From Corynespora cassiicola (taxonomy: Eukaryota > Ascomycota > Dothideomycetes > Pleosporales > Corynesporascaceae), in the NCBI GenBank assembly GCA_022059125.1, contig JAEUWY010000006.1:558001-622000 (forward strand): 64,000 nucleotides of DNA, written 5' to 3'. The first letter of the stretch is position 1, and every line of letters begins with the position of its first letter. The notes beneath the pieces were generated by a model that was not told where the DNA came from, ran no database searches, and saw only the letters and a list, made by a program, of their open reading frames with translations. Shown here piece after piece: positions 34,966 to 44,745 of this stretch. The position numbers were made by a program, and so were the translations under genes.

Positions 34966-36384
34966 ATGCCCCGCCTCGTCCGCCGTGCGCCGCTCTCTGA
35001 GCGCATCAAGGCCTACCTCGATCCCTTGGACTGGCTGATGTGGGCGCAAGAAGAGCTGAACAGCAATGACTGGGAGGATTTTGCGAAGAACTACGCCTTC
35101 TCCATCGGCCTGGCCATGAACTTTGTCTTTGTTCTGGCAAAGGCCAACGCTGGCCCGTCGCGCAACCTGCAGGCCGACGACGTTTTTTTGGAGGCGCATA
35201 CGGGCTCGGGCTGGCTGAGGTGGTTTGTGAATTTGGTTGTCACGATCCTGACTTTCGCATCTTTCCTGAATGGCTTCTTCACCTTTTACCGCAAGCGCCA
35301 TTACCGCCTGTTCGCCCAACCCGTCGAAGCGATGCCTACCACCCCTTCTGCCCGCCGTGTCCGTATAGACTCGTCTCCCGTGACGGCCGGATCGCCACTT
35401 CGATTCCTCCAGAAGATTTTGCCCTCCAACTCGGCTGAGTCTCGTGCGCACCCAGACGCTGCGAATGATGTCTGGGAGATTGCTGTATGGGACCCAAACC
35501 CGCTTTGTCTGGCTGTCTTCTGCCTCTTCAGTCCTCTCCATGTAATACTTTACTCATTGAGTCTACCAGCGGCTCCTTTAGACCCTCGGCCAAGTGTCAC
35601 CATGGTGACCACTATCTTCATCGCCGCCGTGGTCTCTTTCCAGATGTACTATATGCGGAGCTCATTCATGCAGCAAGCCAAGGACAATGCTATCATTCAG
35701 CGAGAAGTACTGAATGAGTACGACAGCAAGTTCGTCCATCCTGCGCTCCAAAGGCCTTCGCGCGATGTCGGCGTTCAGACCATTTCCATGAAACGCACGC
35801 GGGATTCTAGCGTCGGTGTCAGCGGCAGCAGCGAGCATCTTGCCTCCGAAGTCGTTACTTACACTCCCAAAGTCGTCATGAACCGCCGATATACCACAAA
35901 GTCTAACCAGACCTATTCCTCGCAGTCTGACCCAGACCCCTTCACCACAGGCCATACACCCTCGTACCGCGCTGGCAATCGGACTCCACGCCGCGAGTCG
36001 ACTCATACAACTCCCACCGATGATCTTTCGTCCCCAATTCGGCCTTCGGAAACTCCGAACCCCTTTCGACGAGCACCCCAAACATTCCGTCCTACCGGAA
36101 CTGGCGATGGAGGAAGCTTGGGCGTATACTCACACGTGGCCTCGCCATTGAGGAAGTCGCAGAGCGCCAATCTCTTGCGCGACCGCGAAGACCGGGGTCG
36201 CGACAGTCTTGGTGGCATGGGGGAGCGGAGAGTCACAAGTCCTGTGAAGAGGGACGGGAGTCCTCTGAAGCGCACCAGCACACCCGGCGGTTTTGGCGCG
36301 GACCGACCCCTCGGCCAGGCTGAGAGGTTTGGCAGGAGCTATGCCGGCTCTGGTGTTGGCAGACGGGAGAGTGGCAGGTTCTAA
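34966..36384 (+). CDS. NUR1: nuclear rim protein 1
   Basis: Single exon, 472 aa. The start MPRLVRRAPLSERIKAYLDP and the segment DWLMWAQEELNSNDWEDFAK are characteristic of fungal Nur1. Two early membrane segments (about 42-62, FSIGLAMNFVFVLAKA; about 84-108, WFVNLVVTILTFASFLNGFF) and two later ones (LCLAVFCLFSPLHVILYSL; VTTIFIAAVVSFQMYY) give an inner-nuclear-membrane layout. The C-terminal 200 residues are Ser/Thr/Pro/Arg-rich and disordered, ending SGVGRRESGRF. In yeasts Nur1 partners Heh1/Lem2 to tether rDNA and heterochromatin to the nuclear envelope. The role here is from family knowledge. Confidence 0.93.
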   Translation: MPRLVRRAPLSERIKAYLDPLDWLMWAQEELNSNDWEDFAKNYAFSIGLAMNFVFVLAKANAGPSRNLQADDVFLEAHTGSGWLRWFVNLVVTILTFASFLNGFFTFYRKRHYRLFAQPVEAMPTTPSARRVRIDSSPVTAGSPLRFLQKILPSNSAESRAHPDAANDVWEIAVWDPNPLCLAVFCLFSPLHVILYSLSLPAAPLDPRPSVTMVTTIFIAAVVSFQMYYMRSSFMQQAKDNAIIQREVLNEYDSKFVHPALQRPSRDVGVQTISMKRTRDSSVGVSGSSEHLASEVVTYTPKVVMNRRYTTKSNQTYSSQSDPDPFTTGHTPSYRAGNRTPRRESTHTTPTDDLSSPIRPSETPNPFRRAPQTFRPTGTGDGGSLGVYSHVASPLRKSQSANLLRDREDRGRDSLGGMGERRVTSPVKRDGSPLKRTSTPGGFGADRPLGQAERFGRSYAGSGVGRRESGRF

Positions 36385-37447
36385 GTCAACTGGGTTTTTG
36401 GCCTTTTCGCTCACTACACTACTTCATATGAACAGCACGGTACATGATTTTTCATGATAGATTTTATTTTTCTAGTCTGATTCATTAAATCGGCGCGATG
36501 GGCGGAGGAGGCGCTTTGGATGTAAAATACCCCATATCATCGCACACCAAAAAAGGTGGCTGCTCCACACTTGGAGCGAGGGATTGTGTCCCACGTGTAC
36601 AAAGCATTACGTGTACAAGTATTTGGGTACGGAAAATAAAGTGTATGAGTCTTTGAGGTTAGGAGTTGGTCTTGCGATGCCTATCGGGTGCTGGGTTAGT
36701 AGTGCTGCCCATGAGTCTCGAAATGTAGTCACTTGGGCAGACTCATTGGTGATTGACGTGCATACTCCATACTAACCAAGACACTTAAATGTGATGTACC
36801 AAAGCTAAGTAGCACGTGGGAAGCATGCAGTATCTATTTTATTCATAACGCTTTCCGTTTGTAAGGCCGAGTAGAGTAAGGGAACGCTCTGGGAGCCTAA
36901 TAGCTCCACGGCGAGTACACACGTTGCTACGAAAAGCTTGACCCAGTATCGCCAACAAAGAAATACATGTTAAGATCTATCCGTCTATCTGTCTATCTGT
37001 CCATCTCACAGCTCGTGTGAGCGAGAGTCCACAACCTCCTTGTATGTTATTCTTGGTGTGGGAAAGGGTCATTGTCCGAAAATTCATGACTTTACCACAT
37101 TCCTGGTCTCTTCTCTTTTGCAAAATCTGTATTGTATCACCATTACACTCTGCATCAAAGGAGAGGATTTTGAGGACCTTCGTTATTCTGAGGGTTTTGC
37201 GTCGTCAGGGCGCCCTTGGGGTCTGGCGGTTTGTCTGAGGGTGGCTGTTGCGTGTGCGCTTACTCTTTGGGCTGGTCTTGCTACCCGGTTTCGAGGCTGA
37301 GTAAGTTGTTGATTCTCAGCGGATTAATTGTAGATGATTCGAAAAAGCACGATTAAAGAAGCCACATAGAGACAGTTCCTTCAACTAATATATTCCTTTT
37401 CTGCTAGTACAGTTGTATAGATCAACTTATCTCTTTTCTTCCTTTTT
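36385..37447. other. intergenic, boundary to the AT-rich island
   Basis: No gene seen. Contains a TCTATCTG-type microsatellite at 36975-37006. Base composition drops toward AT from about 36400 onward, marking the left edge of the island. Confidence 0.45.
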
Positions 37448-37657
37448 CTATTTAAACTTGTTGAGTTCCTTTTCTACCCGTTTACGATCTTCCTCGCGCT
37501 GTTCAGGTGTCATTTCTTGTATTTCCTTGCTCATTTTATCATAAGTATCAGGTCCAAGCAGTCCCTTCAGCTCCTCTATTCCCATTTTTTTTACTTCCTC
37601 CGTTGAACGGTCGTCTTTTGCAGAAGGATTTGGTACGTCGTGGTTGTTGGACGGCAT
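37448..37657 (-). CDS. hypothetical 69-aa charged protein
   Basis: Single-exon ORF of 69 aa starting at the internal ATG (MPSNNHDVPNPSAKDD); an upstream in-frame ATG would add 42 residues of unlikely composition. It is predicted to be mostly helical and highly charged: EEVKKMGIEELKGLLG, then KMSKEIQEMTPEQREEDRKR and a KELNKFK end. No signal peptide, no Cys, no known domain. An intact, well-balanced ORF in such AT-rich DNA is somewhat unlikely by chance, but the gene is short. It lies in the same orientation as the other island genes. Confidence 0.45.
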   Translation of the reverse strand: MPSNNHDVPNPSAKDDRSTEEVKKMGIEELKGLLGPDTYDKMSKEIQEMTPEQREEDRKRVEKELNKFK

Positions 37658-38241
37658 CTTAATGCGAAGAATGATGTATTTCGAGAATGTGTGATAGACT
37701 TTTGGTAACTTGCTATCTTTGTGATGGCTTTTTCGCAGGCTTCTGGTGTTTCTAGTGGTTTTGTAATAAAGAAAGGATGGCATAGATGGTGGAATAGCTT
37801 TAATAGGCTCCTGTATGTAACTAGAACAAGGAGACGACGGCTCTGTCAGGTGGGTTTCAGTTTATTCTTTGAGTTTTATAGCGATACAGTCAAGTTCAAT
37901 GGAGTAAAAAATAGTGCATGGTATAGCTAAATTCAATGTCTGACTTGTTTATTTTAGTAGTTAGATCTATTGTCTACACGCAAATTCAACTCATAACTTA
38001 AAATAATTATATAATTAGAATTATCTAGCTGCACCTGACGTGTAAGTTAGCTTTATAGTAATAATTATATGTAATACACACAAAGAACTATATATGCATA
38101 TTCTAAGAGACTAAATACAGAATAGATAAATACAATATATAAGAATTTATAGTTTTTTTTAACAAAGTACGTACGTAGAACACATTTTTTTAATAGAAAA
38201 ATATTACTAATTAAACCGACTAATTTCATAATGCAAATAAC
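37658..38241. other. AT-rich intergenic DNA
   Basis: Very AT-rich (TAATAATTATAT, TATATATG and long T/A runs around 37930-38220) with no open frame of note. TA-dinucleotide-rich composition would fit repeat-induced point mutation or simple AT drift. Confidence 0.5.
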
Positions 38242-39488
38242 TTATATCCTTTCACTTAACCTTTCAAGTTCCTCGTTAACTTTCGGTCTAAGCCTATCTA
38301 GCGCTCTTTGATAGCTCTGAGAGCTTTCACCTTGAAGTTCAGGTATTTCCTTCCCAGAAGCATATTTGGCCTGAATGGATATACAATAATATATATATTT
38401 GTTTTTAGTCCCCCGTACCTTACATCTAACTTCCTGAGCTCCATGTTCTTCTAAATCCTCTAATTGTTTTAAAAAAATTAGCCTTTGTTTTATTTAATGC
38501 TAATGTATATCTCGATCGCAAGCTTACTTTCTATAGAAAAAACATCAGAAAACAGTTCTTGTGGAATATCTTTATTCCTCTTCTCGTTGTGATAACGGTC
38601 AACAATTTTCAGCACCTTTTCTCGATAAGCTTGTTCCTCGCTCATTTCTGGGTCGTGTATGCTCTGTTCGTACTCAATTTGATGAGCTGGATTGCCTTCG
38701 TCTAGGATGTATTCATCTAGGTTTTCTTCGTCCATGTAGTTTGAGGACGTATGTTCTCCGCGTTTGGATTTCTTTTTATTTTCCAGGTGTCTTGAAGGGT
38801 TTTTGTGCACGAATAAATTTATTCGATCATTAAGCTCGGGGTCTGGGTCCGCCTGGATGTTTGAAACAACTCTTGTCCCCTTGTGCTTCTCCTCAGCTTG
38901 GTCGTGACTAGAGGCGTTGGCAACCCATCTCCTCCTCCTGGAATTCTCTTCGGCTCGGTTGTGACTAGATTCAATCTTTCTGTTACTTTCCAGGAGACTT
39001 TGACGTTCCGTGAGTAAAGTATGTTGGGGCTTAAATTGTTCAAGTTGTTTTTCTGTTAGGTGACCATCTTTGTTCGCATATGGCAAATTTTCTTCATACC
39101 ACTCGTCCTCGGGTGGATCCTTTCCCTTTTTCTTCCTAGAATCATAACCAAATTGATATTTTTTCTCGCGCACAATCATGGGAGTGCGTATTTGGTTACC
39201 TTGGCTAAGACCCAGCTTTTGCATGTTATGCGTGATTATATGTTGGTTAATAGTATTCGTTGAGCGCATGGAATAAGGGCTGGGCTCTTCACTGTAGTTT
39301 CTGGTTTGGTGGTTGTAAGTAGTAGGCGGGTATGGTATGTTCTGATGTTCAAGTGGAGGGACCGGTTTGGTTGGCTGAGGCCATAAATTTGAACGAGGCT
39401 CTGGGTGTATGTCAAACGGTTCAGATGAATCGGGTTGTTGCTCTCGAGAATAGAACTCTGATTGGGTATGTTTATTTTTCCTCATCAT
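38242..39488 (-). CDS. hypothetical disordered protein with C-terminal helical module (island gene B)
   Basis: I place three exons, 39488-38528, 38459-38419 and 38370-38242, giving 376 aa. The first intron (68 nt) has donor GTAAGC and acceptor TTAG and is needed because the first exon otherwise runs into a TAA. The second (48 nt, donor GTACGG, acceptor TTCAG) is a multiple of three with no stop, so retention would add 16 residues. The first 250 residues are disordered and rich in Pro/Gln/Asn/His/Tyr (TKPVPPLEHQNIPYPPTTYN), then very basic or acidic (RKKKGKDPPEDEWYEE; RGEHTSSNYMDEENLDEYIL). The C-terminal 110 residues look folded: EQAYREKVLKIVDRYHNEKR, the segment AKYASGKEIPELQGE and YQRALDRLRPKVNEELERL. 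No signal peptide. Family unknown. Confidence 0.65.
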
Positions 39489-40371
39489 AATGAATGGGTC
39501 GTATCCAGATTTTTTTTCGCACGATTTGGCAGATGTGAGTGGGCAGGCGTAGCGTTTGCTGAGCTTTGAATTTCTTTAGGTATCCAGAGAAGAAAATGTG
39601 ACTTTCGCTATAGATATAGAAAACTTGTTGATATGCTGAGGATTTATAGAAATAGAAGATTAGAAAAGTGCTGAAACGTTTTTATAGGCAGCGAGTATGA
39701 CGAATAAAGGTAATGAGTCAACTGTAAGAGGTTTAAATAGTCACACTCTATGAGTTCTTCTTTAAAACTATATCTCTAAGATTAGAAGTAATTAGTAGCT
39801 TTATGCTTAGCTAGTATAACTGTTAGTTCGTTGAACCGCTATATACTTTAGTATGTTCTAACTAAAAAAAACTTACAGCTTTTAACGTCTGTTACAATAA
39901 TATAACTAAGTACAGCGATCTAGATTAAAACTCTATAAACATAGTACAGGGAGATATGAATTCTAAGGCTTCTAGTAAATATAATACCACGCTTCTCGCA
40001 AGTTGAATATTCATTTATTAAGCTACTCTTAACATGAAACACTACTGCAATGACTCTGAAGCAATAACTCCTGCTCGCGACTCGTGTTTCAAAAAGAAGT
40101 GTTATGCTTTCAACTTGACTCAGTGACAGTGGTGAATGATCTGGATTATTTGCCACCAAGTTCTTTGCTCTGATTGTAGCAAAATTGCAACCCTAACTCA
40201 GTGTATATCCTAAAACAAGCGCTATACATCTACAGTGTAAGCGCAATATTTGAAAAAAAAAATTACTAGTTTAAAAAGGACAGAGTAACAAGCAAAATCT
40301 AAGAAATATTATACATTAATATAAAAGTTAAACCCTCAGGGACCCTTCTTCAAACGTTGTCCTCTCACCCT
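39489..40371. other. AT-rich intergenic DNA
   Basis: No supported gene. A 79-codon minus frame at 39920-40159 has no features. Upstream part should be the promoter of island gene B and the downstream part the 3' UTR of island gene C. Confidence 0.45.
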
Positions 40372-41199
40372 CTACCTGAACTTTTCCTCAACATGCCTCT
40401 TTAGTGCATTGGCAGCTTCCAACATTGTAATTCCTTTTCCTTCACATAAATCATGCTTCCCTTTAGCGCAAACAAGATGGATTTTACAGTCATTATGCCT
40501 ATCTCTACGCTTTATCTTAAGTGAACCTCCTATCTTTCCTCTAATAATTCCTTCACTTGTTATTAAATCCATCCTGTAAGCCAAGGCTTGAATTAACTTA
40601 CTTATAGCTTCGTTTTCGATGAGCTCCCATTCAGGCTCTGTCTTGTCTACTTCCTTTTTCTTTTCTTCAGCAGATTTGGAGTGATTCTCAAGTCTTTTTC
40701 TCACATTCTTATCATTTGTAGATTCCAGCAGGAACGGATCATTTTTCGTTTCTGTGTCGGAATATACATCCGTAGGTTCTTCAATTTTGGGCTGCGGTTG
40801 TTCTTGCGTGGCGTGATTTTGGAATTCAGGGTTGTGAGTATGTTGTCCGCTTGGAAAATTTACTGTGTTTCCATAATAGCCTCCGTGATGACCTCTGTAA
40901 TGACCTCCGTAATGACCCCCGTTATGCTCTCCGTGATATGCAGGTGGAGCATGACTGAAACTATGTTGATCTGATATGTGTGTCTGTTGGCGTGGATACT
41001 GGGCGTGTGGGTTATGAAAATTAGGTAGATTGTTGCCCCATGCTGGAGGTATGTGGTGTTCATTTTTCTTGAAATCTGAGTAGCTGCGTTGAAAATGCGT
41101 CGTATGAATTTGTAGCTCCGCCTTCCCACTTTTCATGCCAACTCTTGCTATATTAGTAGTCTCATTCCGACCTGAGTTTCTCATGCTGTAATTCGTCAT
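40372..41199 (-). CDS. hypothetical disordered protein with C-terminal basic module (island gene C)
   Basis: Single exon, 275 aa. Residues 1-170 are disordered and rich in His/Asn/Gln/Pro/Tyr, with a tandem GGHYGGHYRGHHGGYYG array near the middle encoded by 12-base repeats (40881-40926). An acidic-to-basic middle follows (TDVYSDTETKNDPF; EEKKKEVDKTEPEWEL). The last 85 residues look folded: AISKLIQALAYRMDLIT, the basic KIKRRDRHNDCKIHLVCAKG, and GITMLEAANALKRHVEEKF. That end resembles island gene B's C-terminus (strand, G-K/E-G turn, then an Ala-Leu helix ending EE). It is faintly reminiscent of the second half of a double-stranded RNA-binding domain, but this is only a pattern impression. No signal peptide. 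Confidence 0.65.
   Translation of the reverse strand: MTNYSMRNSGRNETTNIARVGMKSGKAELQIHTTHFQRSYSDFKKNEHHIPPAWGNNLPNFHNPHAQYPRQQTHISDQHSFSHAPPAYHGEHNGGHYGGHYRGHHGGYYGNTVNFPSGQHTHNPEFQNHATQEQPQPKIEEPTDVYSDTETKNDPFLLESTNDKNVRKRLENHSKSAEEKKKEVDKTEPEWELIENEAISKLIQALAYRMDLITSEGIIRGKIGGSLKIKRRDRHNDCKIHLVCAKGKHDLCEGKGITMLEAANALKRHVEEKFR
40881..40926. repeat. 12-bp tandem repeat inside island gene C
   Basis: Roughly four degenerate copies of a 12-base unit of the type CTCCGTGATGAC/CTCTGTAATGAC, coding on the minus strand for Gly-Gly/Arg-His-Tyr/His-type units. In-frame unit length means copy number could vary without breaking the protein. Confidence 0.75.
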
Positions 41200-41684
41200 A
41201 TTGTGGGTGCTACTTGAGTGTGCCGGGTGACTGTTCTGGTTGTTTTTTTCGTTCCCTTATATTTTTGTAGTCCTATCACCTAGCCCTGGAGGTGATGTTC
41301 GCAATGATGTTTTCTGCTAAGTGACAAAACCTTGGTTTTAAGGCCCGTATCAGCTCAGTTTGATGTATTAAATAGCTGGAGTGATAATATTATCGGTTGC
41401 AATCATATTTCCTGTTCGGAGCGATGGGATTTCAATATCAAAACTGATAAGTGGGTGATTTTGGAATGTTTTTAAATATCTTGTGAGTCAACCTTGAGAG
41501 TCAGGCGTGTGGCAAATCTACTATAGAGGCAAAATGATACCTGCCATCCTCCATGGTTTCTTATATATAAATTACACGTAGTCATACTTTAAAAATTAAT
41601 AATACCAATATCTATAAGCACTGTCTTATATCGCTTGTTCTGTTGATATTTTCGACTCTTTCCCCTGGGGGCATCATTTCTTCT
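41200..41684. other. AT-rich intergenic DNA
   Basis: Promoter side of island gene C. A 60-codon minus frame (41612-41794) overlaps the candidate ORF below in another frame. Nothing else seen. Confidence 0.4.
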
Positions 41685-41912
41685 TTATCGCGGTCTTTTC
41701 GAATTGCCTTTGGCTTCGGGATTGGATGGGTAGGTCTCCCTCCCTTTGGCTGTGGTAGAAGTGTCGTACTGCACGGTCGTTTTCTTGTGTTCATTATATC
41801 TGGACCGTCTGCAATCCACTTTGTTTCTCTGTCGTTTCTCTAAGAGCTCTTCCTCTCGTTCCTCCGGCTTGTCAATTTTTGTTGGAGCTGGAGAACACTT
41901 CGAAGGCCTCAT
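41685..41912 (-). CDS. doubtful charged ORF, 75 codons (island gene D), structure unresolved
   Basis: The frame MRPSKCSPAPTKIDKPEERE through NPEAKGNSKRPR is rich in Lys/Arg/Glu, like the other island proteins. Two further protein-like minus-strand frames adjoin it. One upstream contains IESIIKIMPKKNSC and KETRILFIAKYINEAFEVF (stop near 41874). An alternative starts near 42150 (MLTNMMNGSIEALGI) and ends in SYPPQPLFSPTSLPNNGYYN. A downstream frame contains PPGERVENINRTSDI. I could not connect them with acceptable splice sites. Either this is a multi-exon gene with unusual introns or a frameshifted pseudogene. Family unknown. Confidence 0.3.
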   Translation of the reverse strand: MRPSKCSPAPTKIDKPEEREEELLEKRQRNKVDCRRSRYNEHKKTTVQYDTSTTAKGRETYPSNPEAKGNSKRPR

Positions 41913-42447
41913 TAATGTATTTAGCGATGAATAGAATCCTTGTTTCTTTAAATAGCTTGCATGAGTTTTTTTTTGGCATGATCTTTATAATAGACTCAAT
42001 TGTAGTATCCATTATTTGGGAGCGAGGTTGGAGAAAACAACGGCTGGGGAGGATAGCTGCAGACGTTGTGATGTTCCAGGAGGGTATAATGGAGCAGGAT
42101 AGTAATCCCAAGAGCTTCAATACTCCCATTCATCATATTTGTCAACATTGCTGTTGACAGGGCGTTAACTCAGCATATTTCCGAGATTATTAATGCCCCC
42201 GTCATTAGGCTAATACGAGATCTCCTCTGTAACAATAAAAGGAAAATATTCGAGAAGCTCTCGGTATATGCATAAGAAAAAAAACGAAGAAGAATACTAG
42301 TATTAGCTTGTTTATAGCTGCTGGTGAATAGTTTGTCGTGAAGAGTCATGTTCCCAAAACTAAGTGTTATTGCATGACTATTTTAGAAACATAGTACAAC
42401 TACAGTCATGCAGACGCTGAGAACAACTAGAGGCTTAGAAACACCTG
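41913..42447. other. AT-rich DNA with coding-like fragments
   Basis: Up to about 42150 this holds the possible 5' exons of island gene D described above. From 42160 to 42440 it is AT-rich with no open frame and should include the 3' UTR of island gene E. Confidence 0.35.
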
Positions 42448-43208
42448 TCAGTTGTCGTCTGAATAATATTCCTCCACACTTGCTTGATTGGATTCAACAG
42501 ATTTTCTAGGTGTCCTGGTACTGTCCTTGTGACCTTTCGGCTGGACATCTTCATCTTCGCTTTGGCCTTCTGCCTTTTCCTGTTTTCTAGCCTGTAACTC
42601 TTCAAAGGACTGTTTAGGAAGATAAAAATCAGGTTATAAAAAAAATTAAAACTTTCAAGTTTTCTGCAGTTGATTTTGGTTTCTCTATTAATTTTTCGCT
42701 CTTGCTCTTGCTCTTTGTTGTGCTTTTGATTTTTGTCGCTTTTTCGGTTCTTGTCGGACCTTGGGTTCTTGTCGGGCCTTAGATTTTTATCACAATTCTG
42801 ACCCCTGTCTCGATTTTGATTCGTGTCTTGCAATTGTTGCTTTGTGGCCTTTTCGTAGTGATGATAGTCACCGTTATATCTGTGGTCGTGATCGTGGTCA
42901 AAACCAGCGTTTTTGCCGTCGATTTCCCCGTGCTGTGTAATCTGGCGCGAGTATTCATTGAGATGACCTGATCCAATCGTACCGTCTTCCATTAAGAGAT
43001 TTGCTACTTGACGTTTATTATGATATTGGGCAGAGTATGAATGAGATTTTGGAAATGTAGTTGTTAATTGGCGGGCGGAATACTGAGTATATGGATCAGA
43101 GGGTGGCAAAAAGCAGCTAAGAGGAAGCCCTTCTTGAGTTAATGGCAATTTTGGGGGCCTAGAAAAAGGATATTGAATTGTTAAGGGGCGATAATATTTG
43201 CCATTCAT
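42448..43208 (-). CDS. hypothetical repetitive charged protein, two exons in different frames (island gene E)
   Basis: The first exon is open from ATG 43208 to about 42640: MNGKYYRPLTIQYPF, a His/Asp/Tyr-rich stretch (GFDHDHDHRYNGDYHHYEKA) and an imperfect DKN repeat (PDKNPRSDKNRKSDKNQK). The last exon is best read at 42609-42448 in another frame: SFEELQARKQEKAEGQSEDE through SVEEYYSDDN and a stop, an acidic tail far more protein-like than the first frame's continuation. An intron ending CTAAACAG sits at the junction. The donor GTTTTA at about 42652 does not give the right phase for the CAG acceptor; a nearby GAAG acceptor would. The exact junction is therefore unresolved and the product is roughly 240 aa. 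No known domain. Confidence 0.5.
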
Positions 43209-44745
43209 ATTGCGGAAGCCACAAGCTTCTGTTTGCTTTAGAGGTAAATTGCTGGATTCGGTGGCTTAGTGGAAGATGTAGCAAGTTAGGTAATGTGGGA
43301 ATATGGCTGGACGTTGCTGTTGAATATTTATTGAACAAGTTCCTAGTAAATGCGGGTATGATAGTGTAAGGAAAGAAGAAAAAACATAAAGAAGAAGAAG
43401 CTGCAATATAAATAGAGCCACGAGCGTTTTTGAGGGTTTAATTATCTTATTGATAACTAGCAGCATGAGTCTCAGTACCATGACCTATACCCCACTTTTG
43501 CCATGTTAAAAAAGTACCAGAACCCTGCGCCTAACATCGCCACCCATTCAGACAACGTAAGTCTTCGTTAGTGGCAAACGCCGCTCGAATGACTGCAACG
43601 CTCCAACACTCATAACAAGCCCTGCGCCCGCACGTGTCCATCCAAATGACTCCAACATCACCCCCAGAAAACACTCACAACAAGCACAACGTAACAGACG
43701 TAACACTCGTCACATATCACTCTCCCCTCTGACACATTGAACCCGCCACCCACTCAAACCAAAAGTTCGCCCCCCACCAAACCCACCCTCCCCCAAGAAA
43801 CACAGACCAAATCCTCAAACTGAGCAGCAAAAATCAGAGATATCATTGAATGCCTTTTATCCCATCCCTCCAGATAGCCAAAAAAAAAAAAGCTGTAGGG
43901 AATCAAACCGCCCCTCCAAAAACAACACAGAACATCAATGGATTTGAGAGTTCCTCCCACCATGCACCTTGCTTGCTTGCTTGTTTGCTTGCGTAAACTA
44001 CTAGATTCCAAAATTCCCAGAAAAAAAAAACATGTCCCATATAAAAAAAGATCCAAAATCTCACATCTTCTGACCCTGACCCCCCAAAAACGAGAGACCC
44101 AACATCTCGCCCTTCTCCCTCTCTTCATTACGAACCAAAAAAAAAAAAACGGAACACGCCTAGAGCCAAATCGAAACATTCCAAATGTGCGTGCGCGAAA
44201 ATGAAAATGAAAATGAAAATGAAAGACGGCATTAAAGAAGAACCACCCTGGGTATAAAGATTTCAAACTCCCATCCCCGACGTTCCACGTCCCGACCTCC
44301 TCATCACCATCTGGCCTAATTCCAATCTTCCAATCTCGGTATATCATCTCACATATCTCATCCCTTCATTCTCCTCTAGCCAAAAGATATCACTTTGATT
44401 CACCCACCCCCTCCTCTATCCATCCCAAGCCCCTTAATTCGCACCGCCTCATCCAATTCTCCAGTCTTAAAAGTACACGAGTGATCGTACCCCGCCCGCC
44501 CTTGGCTAAATATGAGGAGGTAGTAGAGAATATCGGGCGGTCGCCTGGTGGATAGCAATAGTGAGCTCGTAAATGACGACGGAATAGCGTCGCGCCGTAT
44601 GCTCCCTACACTGAAAATATCGCGTGCGCGTAAAGAAATGTCGATGCGCTAATCTGCATGCATCAAAGAGATGGCAATATGTCCCATATGTCCATGGCCC
44701 TGAGCTAGAGAACAATAGTGTATTCAACCCCTCACTGGTTAAGCT
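43209..44745. other. intergenic, right edge of the AT-rich island
   Basis: Composition shifts from AT-rich to C/A-rich near 43500. A 197-codon minus frame (43754-44347) is Phe/Arg/Gly-rich with phenylalanine runs caused by poly-A stretches; I regard it as spurious. A GAAAAT tandem repeat (four copies) lies at 44197-44220. The rest is probably 3' UTR and spacer of the C2H2 regulator. Confidence 0.45.

Noticed and set aside
43754..44347. 197-codon minus ORF rich in phenylalanine and arginine
   Set aside because: Phe runs come from poly-A tracts and FHFHFHFH from the GAAAAT repeat; not protein-like.
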